Source of the DNA: Nemophila menziesii
Lineage: Eukaryota; Streptophyta; Magnoliopsida; Boraginales; Hydrophyllaceae
Reading direction: 5' to 3'
Assembly (NCBI GenBank): GCA_029959085.1
Contig: JARWIR010000002.1
Span: 77,590,224-77,654,223 of the forward strand
Length of the DNA: 64,000 bases
A model generated the notes under the pieces. That model did no database searches, had not been told where the DNA came from, and saw only the letters and a list, made by a program, of their open reading frames with translations. A program made the translations under genes and the position numbers. How positions within the stretch are numbered: the stretch's first letter is position 1; each line of letters begins with the position of its first letter. Positions 57,201 to 64,000 of the stretch are shown piece after piece.

Positions 57201-57689
57201 TACGTCTGTAACTGACATCTTGGTGACCCGAACTCCAGACGAGGTTAAGGTAAGAAAAAAAATCTTAACCACCAGAAGTGGAATCATAAGGAATATCCTG
57301 AAAGTAAAAGGTCACGGTAAATAAATCATCACGATATGATAAGCATGAATATTATCGATAAAGTGGAACTATATAGTGTTTGCGTACCCGTGGAATACTG
57401 AGACATTTAGTCGATATGATTAAAAGTTCTTGGATGCCCAAAAGTTATGTTACCTTGTGGTACAAAATTGACATAATTGGCGAATTGAGTTTTAAGTAAA
57501 TCCCAAAAAAATTTACTGATTTTAAAGAATATTTTCCAAAAATAGTATCTTGTGTAAACCACAAGTGTCTGTAACAATGTATATCTTTGCATTATTTACT
57601 AAAAGTCTCACCAGAATTGTGTATGAAAATAAAATATGCTATATCTTTGGGGTTATATAATATACAGATTCGAGCAGTTGAAACGCACA

Positions 57690-57795
57690 TTGTGCAAAAG
57701 CAAAGATGTCACAATCCAAAAAACTTTCTATTATTAAATGACCGACTTGGTCACCTAGTGACAATAATGATATGTCAAATAATAGATAATTCACT
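57690..57795 (+). pseudogene. copia gag-pre-integrase remnant
   Basis: In the frame 57587-57892 the stretch LNDRLGHLVTIMICQIIDNS matches the W-H-x-R-L-G-H region before the copia integrase, which holds the zinc-binding histidines. Only this short part is recognisable. Confidence 0.6.
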
Positions 57796-58139
57796 TGGTC
57801 TCTATTTTTTACTTAAAAGAACCAGAACATTCTTTTACCAAATGACTACCCCCTTATTGAGGGGAGAGACAATGCAACTTGAATTTGTGTGACGTATAGA
57901 CAAGGAAACCTGAAGTTGTGTGACGTATCATGAAAATACAACTTATTATATCATTTCTATCCACAAACTAAAGAATAGGAACTTGAAGTTAAATGGAATT
58001 CCATTTGCAAAGTATTGCAAATAATATACCTAATACATTCGCAAGTAGAATATTTCAAAATCCCAAAATATGCTGTAAACACTCCAACATAGATTATTGT
58101 CCCATATAGACACATAACAAATATTCCATCGAATGTATC

Positions 58140-58250
58140 AAACCAACACATGAAGCGTGGTAAACTTGTAATGCATCTAACCAACGCATGAAGTTTGGTA
58201 GATCTATAATGCATATAACCAACGCATGAAGTGTGGTAAACATGTCAATT
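58140..58250. repeat. 38-bp tandem repeat, three units
   Basis: Units starting AACCAAC-CATGAAG at about 58140, 58179 and 58217, each followed by TGGTAAAC-TGTAATGCAT variants. Confidence 0.85.
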
Positions 58251-58989
58251 CAAAGTATACCATGCCCCTAAGAAGAAAATCTCATGAGTAAATGATGAAA
58301 TGGTAAATATTATGGAATATGCACTCCACGTGATACGACGGGAATTATTACGTCAACTAATGTTGGCACGTGCATTGCTCTTAAAGGAAGTAACGGCCAT
58401 TGAAGAGGCCTAGGTACCTATATACGAGAAAAGTTATGTAGATTATTATTCTACTGAAAATAATTAAAACGGTTAGACAGTTTGTGGGATTAATATATTT
58501 TCATTTAATATAGCGCTTGAAATAAATAATAAGGATCCTAAACCGCAAAGTGGTGAAATATGTCGACAACGAAAGAAAGGATAACAGTGAATTTTGAAAT
58601 CTAAAACCCTACATGTATCACGGAGGTTCCTATAGAAACCTATAATTAATTATGGGGAGATGTCCTCATTATTATGTTATTGATCCGGTGTAGTGGTGAT
58701 TAGATTGATAATAAAGTTTTTTGATGAACAAAATAGATGCTAGAAGCACCATAGGTGCCTGAAGCATGACATGTGCCCAAAGACAAAAGGGTGTTTGAAA
58801 GCACAACAAATGCCTGAAGCATGATAGGTGCATGAAGTACTTGGAGCGTCTAAATATAAAATTCTCGAAGAATGAGAAGTTCCTGGAGTATAAAGTTCCC
58901 AAAAAACATAATTTATTTAAATTACAAGAGAAAAGGGTCTAAATTATGAAAGGATACTCGGAATAATTGTTATCATAATGGATAAGATG

Positions 58990-59990
58990 TGATATTTGTG
59001 TATTGTAATCTTTTTCGTTCACTAGGATTTTTTCCCACTGGGTTTTTCCTAGTAAGGTTTTAACGAGGCATACCAAATATTTATTGTCAAAGAAGTATAT
59101 ACTCTTTTTCTGGATCAAGAAATGATATTACTAACACTCCATACCCTCAAGTAAAAATCCAGAAGATTTAATAATTAAAGTTTCATTAAGGACGACATCA
59201 AGGTACAAGTCCGCAAGTATCTAATGTATTAGGAAATATGTAATGTCGTAATGAGGGGGAGAATATATTGAAATTATGCATTTTTTTCTTCACCACGATT
59301 TTTTCCATTGGGTTTTCCTTGTAAGGTTTTAACAAAATAGATTGAATATGTGACATGGCCCCTAAGGATTGATATACTCTTTTCCCTTCATCAAGATTTT
59401 TCCCAATGAGTTTTCTTGATAAGGTTTTAATGAGGCATATCCTTCAGTGAATATCCAAGGGGTAGTGGTATGAAATATTTATTTAAGTGGATTATTCAAC
59501 ATACCGAAAAGAAGTGTGGCTTATCTTCAACAAGTATATACCGATGGTATTGTTTGAGGATACTGTTTCTTGTACCACACATAATTAGAATGGCTACATC
59601 AAAGGAGACAAAACAAAACATATTTCATCAAAGTCACCTACACACACCAGCTATTGATAATATGGATATTGACACTCGACAGATACAGTCATGCAAGAAT
59701 TTTGTAGATTTTCCTTATGAATCATTGTCAACCACAATATTCAAGAAGTAGGTCTACAATATTGAAATACAAAAACTTATAGATCTCTTGCCAACATTAG
59801 GGGGAGCGTAAACAAGTCTGTACTCTTTTCCCTTTGTCCAAATTTTGTCTCGATTGGTTTTCATGACAAGGTTATAACGAGGTAGCGTTTCAAGATGATT
59901 AGTTCCGTCTATATGTACTCTTTTTCCTTCAACCAAGTTTTTATCCCACAGGGTTTTTCTTGGCAAGGTTTTAACGAGACATATTTTCTA
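58990..59990. repeat. repeated GGGTTTTTCCTAGTAAGGTTTTAACGAGGCA segment before the 3' LTR
   Basis: Five copies of a block of about 70 bp (TACTCTTTTTCCTTCA, TTTTTCCCA-TGGGTTTT and AAGGTTTTAACGAGGCAT) start near 59005, 59285, 59382, 59825 and 59920. This block is often seen between pol and the 3' LTR of plant copia elements. Confidence 0.8.
59470..59754 (+). pseudogene. copia RNase H / Pol C-terminus remnant
   Basis: A 93-codon frame with HTEKKCGLSS early and a C-terminal stretch NFVDFPYESLSTTIFKK, a decayed form of the copia N-x-A-D-x-x-T-K-S-L-P signature. Middle parts are frame-shifted. Confidence 0.65.
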
Positions 59991-60013
59991 ATGGATGGAC
60001 ATCCAAGGGGGAG

Positions 60014-60213
60014 TATTATGAATAAATATAATATTATTATGTGTGGATGTCCAAAGGTTTAATCTTTAGTTTCTTACTTATTGTGGAAAGTGGAGGGTCA
60101 CTCTTTACCCTATAAATATAAGATCATTTCTTTGTAAAAGGACTAGTTGATTTTGGAATACAAGAATATAATTCTCTCTTCATCTTTATCTTCTTCTTCT
60201 TCAGTTTATAACA
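60014..60213 (+). repeat. 3' LTR, 200 bp
   Basis: Partner of 53852-54051, ending CAGTTTATAACA before the duplicated GAAAG. Confidence 0.9.
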
Positions 60214-60218
60214 GAAAG

Positions 60219-60786
60219 TAATATTCTATTTTTTACTATTTGAGAATAAAAATTAAATATTTAGAATTAATTAAGAGTTATTTTTTAACATATAATTTGT
60301 AAAAAAATGTTTCAAATTTTAAAAAAAAAAAAAACAAAAAATCGAGAGATTGCAAGGCGGAATATATATATACCTTTTCAAAATTTGTAAGAAGGTTATA
60401 TTATACGATAACCAACAGTATTTAAAAAATTAAAAATAAATTACTATCAGAAAAAAAGTCATGAGAGCCAACTAAGGGAACGCGCTTCCACGCTCCTTAG
60501 GCGTTTTCTTTAGTTTTGGTGCTCACGCGTTCATTTACGCTTTCTTTTTTCTCTTTTTCATTTCTGTTTTTGAATCAAACACCAAAAAACCCTGCAATCA
60601 ACAACTTTTTGGTTGCCTCTTTCACAGATCTTTTGTTAATTCCAAAATTTTGGGATCTAACAAAATATCTTACCAATTCCAATCCATTATCTAACACGAT
60701 TCGGAATCTAAACCTTAATACATCTACCCTAAACCCATCTGTTTCTTCTTTTCGCTAAACCTAGCTTCAATTTTCTTCTTCTTTCT
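60219..60786. other. spacer and probable 5' leader of the next LINE
   Basis: AT-rich up to about 60470, then pyrimidine-rich with TTTCTT and CTTC runs ahead of the ORF1 start codon at 60787. The LINE 5' end was not fixed. Confidence 0.5.
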
Positions 60787-62173
60787 ATGGCACCAAGGCG
60801 GAGAGTCAGAAAGGTGGACATCACTCGACAAACCTTCGAGGATGTTCATATAAGTAACAATGAATCAAAATCTGTGGGTGATAATAGGAGTTAAAGTCTA
60901 CGAGTGGTTCAAAACAGAGAAATCCAGTAAGTTAACGTAAATCGATGGCTGCGAAAGTATCTAGTTCAAGGAATCTGAAATCAAATATGGAGGGATCGAG
61001 TAATGTAAGAGAAGGTGCGGTTTCTAAGACAAAGTATAGTCCAGTTACACCAATTAGTTTTGCTAATAGCAAGTATAACGAAGGAGTGAAAATAAATGCG
61101 GAGTCAAAATCAAGTCCAAGGTCAAATTTAAAAACAAAATTAAACTCTAACTCCAATTCAAGGGACTAAAACGACGAATGAGAAGGTTAGTGGTACTAAA
61201 TGGTCTAGTTTATTCGATGGGAAGATTAAAAGTTATTTTAAGTTGGATTTTCATGAACTGGTTGCTCATGAGGGGAAAATTGTGATTAACCCTCTTCAGA
61301 ATATACTTGATGATGGAGGTAAGATATGGGAGAATTGTTTGGTAGGTTATTTCATTGGATCCGCTCCTCAATTTTATGATATCATTAATTTTGTGAACTA
61401 TCAATAGAGAGAGCTCGGTAAGGTTAATATAAAGTCGGATGGAAATATGTATGTATTTAGCTTTGAGGATAAGGATAAACGGGATAATGCATTGGAACAT
61501 ATTTGGCATATCAGTAGGAAGCCTCTTTTCTTGAGGGAGTGGAAGGCAGATATGCAATTTGGGAAGACTGAAGTTAATCAGGTTCCTCTATGGGTTAGAC
61601 TTAAGAATGTGCCTATGAATTTGTGGTCTAGAGATGTATTGGAGTATATAGCGAGTGGAGTGGGTTCGCCTATACAAATGGACTCCATTACTGAGTCCAG
61701 AACAAGGTTGGGGTATGCCAGAGTATGTAGAAGTGAACTTAAGAGCAAAGCTACCTGATAAGCTTTATGTGGATACAGGATTTAGTGAACTTCATGAGGT
61801 GGAGGTAATGTATGAATGGAGACCAACACAATGTCCTAGATGACATACTTTTGACCATGCCATTTGTAAATTAGAGAAGAAAGTTTGGGTCCCCAAGCAG
61901 AAGCAAAATTAGGAAGTGATGATGGGAAGGAGGACAGAGGAAAAGTAATTATGGAGGAAAGAAGTGAAAAAGATATGTAAGATAAGAAATCAGAGGAGCC
62001 TTGGAGTTTTGTTGCCTCAAGTTAGTAGTAGTAAGGTATATTGCCCTACTTCTACTAGCAATTCATTTAAAGTGTTAAGTAGCCTTTTAACTGCATTGGA
62101 TGAGGATATATTGAGGATTTTGAGTAGTGCTCAGGGCAAGGAGGGGTATACACTAAAACCCCCTGATCCATGA
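60787..62173 (+). pseudogene. LINE ORF1 (DUF4283-like, zinc knuckle) pseudogene
   Basis: The ATG at 60787 starts MAPRRRVRKVDITRQTFED. A stop after about 36 codons and a frameshift near 61150 break the linker. The DUF4283-like domain spans about 61195-61790, with an in-frame TAG at 61405-61407 and motifs VPLWVRLKNVPMNLWS and ITESRTRLGYARV. A zinc knuckle follows at 61832-61867, C-P-R-stop-HTFDHAIC: the second cysteine of C-x2-C-x4-H-x4-C has become TGA. ORF1 ends with TGA at 62171-62173, overlapping the ORF2 ATG at 62170. Confidence 0.8.
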
Positions 62174-62382
62174 TCTTAGGGTCATGGGATGTGAGAGGGC
62201 TGAACATGACCCTAAGACAGTTAGATGTCTTGAATTACATATTCACAAAAAAAGTACAGATTATGTGTCTATTAGAAACAAAGGTATAGTTTGGAGATAT
62301 GGATAAAATAATGAAGGAACAGTTTGGGAGATATATCATTGTACATAACTATAGTAAGGACCCTAGAGGAAGGATTTAGGTA

Positions 62383-63009
62383 ATGTGGACGGAAGACATC
62401 TTCAAGGTTAAGGTGATAGAGGATATAGTTCAAGCTATGGTAGTGGAAATTGAGGATTTGGAGAATGATAATGAGATTTTCATGTGTGTTATATATGCTA
62501 GTAACAATGAAAAGGAGAGAACAAAGCTTTGGCTAGATATTGTAAGTTGGAGTAGAATATATAATAATGAGGTTTTTGGATGTATTGGAGATTCTTTCAC
62601 CTCGGATCCGGCGGCTATTGCAGCAATTGGAATTAATGGGGATGGAATTATTACCCAAAGGAAGGCGGTTAGATGCAGGGTGAATAACATTATCGAAGGA
62701 GAAGCGTGGGCACTTCTCCTTGCCTTGAGATCAGCCGGATCAAAGGGTATTCAGAGTAGTTCCTTCTACTCTGATAACCTTGAACTTGTTCAAGGAATTA
62801 GGAGTCAAACTTGTATACATTGGAAGCTCAACCAAATCATTGAGGAAATCAAGGGATGGTTTGGGGAATTTCCAACTTGGAAAATTGCGTATATTAGTAG
62901 GGAACATAACATTATTGCAGAGGCGCTTGCAAAATGCGTTAGAAGGAACGTCAACCTCTCAGGATGGAAGGATTTTTTTGGCTTCTGGCTCTTTCAGATT
63001 TCTGTCTAG
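62383..63009 (+). CDS. chimeric 208-codon ORF: LINE endonuclease part fused to RNase H
   Basis: Codons 1 to about 70 belong to the host LINE endonuclease (ending EVFGCIGD). From codon 71 the frame enters the nested LINE and encodes a nearly full RNase H domain: GINGDG, EGEAWALLLALRSAG (E), FYSDNLELVQGI (D) and HNIIAEALAKCV, with E in place of the last catalytic D. The fusion is in frame by chance of insertion. The first RNase H strand with its Asp is partly lost. Expression and function are unknown; most likely none. Confidence 0.6.
   Translation: MWTEDIFKVKVIEDIVQAMVVEIEDLENDNEIFMCVIYASNNEKERTKLWLDIVSWSRIYNNEVFGCIGDSFTSDPAAIAAIGINGDGIITQRKAVRCRVNNIIEGEAWALLLALRSAGSKGIQSSSFYSDNLELVQGIRSQTCIHWKLNQIIEEIKGWFGEFPTWKIAYISREHNIIAEALAKCVRRNVNLSGWKDFFGFWLFQISV
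62579..62593. repeat. left TSD of the nested LINE
   Basis: GATGTATTGGAGATT, identical to 63056-63070. Confidence 0.93.
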
Positions 63010-63055
63010 TTGTTGTAATAGTTAGGCTTTTCCTTATCACTGTCAAAAAAAAAAA
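62594..63055 (+). mobile_element. 462-bp 5'-truncated LINE nested in a LINE
   Basis: Carries only the RNase H end of ORF2, a stop at 63007-63009, a short 3' UTR and an A11 tail (63045-63055). Perfect 15-bp duplications flank it. The RNase H resembles that of the LINE at 39103-43310 (SDN-L-L-QGI motif in both). Confidence 0.93.
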
Positions 63056-63070
63056 GATGTATTGGAGATT
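63056..63070. repeat. right TSD of the nested LINE
   Basis: Partner of 62579-62593, 15 of 15 bases identical. Confidence 0.93.
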
Positions 63071-64000
63071 TTAATGAGATTATAAGGCTAGAAGATAGGC
63101 TAAATTGTAAAGAGATTAATGAATACACCCAATAGTTTGTTGATTGTGTTAAGGAGGTAGAATTATTTGAACACCAAACCTGTGGAAATTTTTATACATG
63201 GAGTAACATGAGTTTAAAGAAATTAAGAGCAAGAAGGATTGATAGATTAACAATAAACTCAAAATGGATTGATGCAGTTCACTCAAATGTGTTGTGCCTA
63301 GCTCCATCCACATCTGACCATTGTGTAATACAAGTGGAGATTGGATAACAAGTTAGAAGAGGTCCTTGCCCTTTTAGGTATTTCAATATTTGGAGCAAAC
63401 ATGATAAATTCTTAGAGGTAGCTTGGGAAGTAGAGGTAAAGGGGTCACACATGTATCAGCTATGTTCTAAGCAGAGGATAGTTAAGAAGGCTTTGAAGAC
63501 TTTCAATATTAAATATTTTAAGAAGGTTCCACAATATATTACCAACCTGAGAGGTAGGCTTGAGACTCTGCAGGATTCTTTAATGAGTGGCATAGGGGAT
63601 GAGAGTACTTTGGCCGAGGAGAAGATTGTTCTTCTTGAACTTGAGGAAGCTGTCATAAATGAACATGAAATACTAAAGCAAAAATCAAGGGTTGTATGGA
63701 CAAATAAAAGTGATAGCAGTATAGCTTACTGTTATAAACTGTATAAGGGAGACAAGCTGAAAATAGAATAACCACTCTTATTGATAATGGAGGTAATGTA
63801 TTGCCTAGTCATGAGGAGATAAAAGCTGAGTTTGTAAGGTTTTATGTTTAGCTTATTGGTACTGAGGATAAGGGTGAAGAATTTTGCTCAGAGGGGGTTT
63901 TGAAAGAAACTCCTTAAAGTCAGTCTCACACAAGAATAGAGAGAGATATTGGTAAAACCTATAACAAAAGAGGAAGTAAAAAATGCGTTATTCTCTATTA

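Larger units (their letters stand above)
53852..60213 (+). mobile_element. Ty1/copia LTR retrotransposon, complete but decayed
   Basis: A 6362-bp element with two 200-bp LTRs, a 5-bp duplication GAAAG, a PBS-like CGTTATCACCACGA just after the 5' LTR, and a purine run CCAAGGGGGAG (60003-60013) just before the 3' LTR. Order and remnants of Pol fit Ty1/copia: integrase zinc-finger region near 57690-57790 and C-terminal RNase H near 59470-59750. Reading frames are broken throughout. The interior is unusual in holding several families of short tandem repeats (listed separately). LTR divergence shows an old insertion. Confidence 0.9.
60787..64000 (+). mobile_element. two-ORF LINE, cut by the window end
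   Basis: ORF1 and the first part of ORF2 of an L1-type LINE on the plus strand, with a second LINE fragment nested at 62594-63055. Its 5' end is somewhere near 60470-60780 and the reverse transcriptase and 3' parts lie outside the window. Stops and frameshifts show it is inactive. Confidence 0.85.
62170..64000 (+). pseudogene. LINE ORF2 pseudogene, partial, split by a nested LINE
   Basis: The start MILGSWDVRGLN and LLETKV (then TAG at 62285-62287) are the first endonuclease motifs. The endonuclease continues from 62383 to the GD of its GDFN motif at about 62593, is interrupted, and resumes at 63056 with the duplicated target (GD, then FNEIIRLEDR), followed by FYTWSN, RIDR and SDHC at about 63310-63325. 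From 63340 on comes the linker toward the reverse transcriptase (ALKTFNIKYFKK, VVWTNKSDSSIAYCYKLYKG), with a frameshift near 63750. The catalytic RT motifs lie outside the window. Confidence 0.85.

Overview
This window reads as nuclear DNA of a flowering plant, probably a eudicot. It is AT-rich, its longest coding stretches are retrotransposon and transposase genes with plant-specific domain combinations (L1-type LINEs with an RNase H domain, a FAR1-type Mutator transposase, a TNP2-type CACTA transposase, a Ty1/copia element), and it contains many MITEs and long dinucleotide microsatellites. I see no convincing intact host gene, tRNA, rRNA or CRISPR array. The species cannot be told from the sequence. 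The window is essentially a nested transposon landscape.

Layout. 1-975: an LTR remnant with a primer-binding-site-like stretch on the minus strand. 1.56-2.08 kb: hAT-like non-autonomous element. 4.4-6.5 kb: degenerate LINE, minus strand. 7.0-8.35 kb: diverged LTR of the same family as the two solo LTRs below. 9.3-10.6 kb: two opposed LINE RNase H remnants separated by a (CT)n tract. 11.89-13.26 kb: solo LTR (TSD GATAG) inside an exon-like reading frame. 13.6-14.4 kb: tandem repeat with a period near 200 bp. 15.0-16.6 kb: compound microsatellite, inverted repeat, GT-rich tract and a Harbinger-like MITE. 17.95-19.66 kb: 5'-truncated LINE with a 16-bp TSD. 20.1-22.8 kb: degenerate CACTA element. 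24.0-24.5 kb: fold-back structure bounded by (GA)n and (CT)n. 24.54-25.92 kb: second solo LTR (TSD AATAT). 26.5-27.1 kb: 46-bp palindromic minisatellite. 27.6-27.9 kb: Mutator-type MITE. 28.8-30.7 kb: possible non-autonomous element with a 327-bp internal duplication. 32.0-38.0 kb: long decayed two-ORF LINE, minus strand.

38,616-48,920 is the centrepiece: a Mutator-like element (MULE) with terminal inverted repeats of roughly 770 bp, a 9-bp target duplication and a six-exon FAR1-type transposase gene on the minus strand. The ATG-bearing first exon of that gene lies inside the right TIR. A 4.2-kb LINE with an open 1383-codon ORF2 has inserted into the left TIR; the intact right TIR serves as the empty-site reference.

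49.8-53.4 kb holds CACTA-like end sequences, a hAT-like MITE (TSD TACCAAGG) and an unrecognised ORF. 53,852-60,213 is a complete but decayed Ty1/copia element with 200-bp LTRs (TSD GAAAG) and an interior crowded with short tandem repeats. From 60.8 kb to the window end lies another two-ORF LINE, whose endonuclease motif is split by a second, 462-bp LINE insertion that leaves an in-frame chimeric ORF.

Together the elements show several layers of insertion (LINE in MULE TIR, LINE in LINE, LTR element in exon-like sequence). The two LINEs retaining both ORFs show an ATGA overlap between ORF1 stop and ORF2 start; the 4.2-kb LINE has GTGA at the same place.
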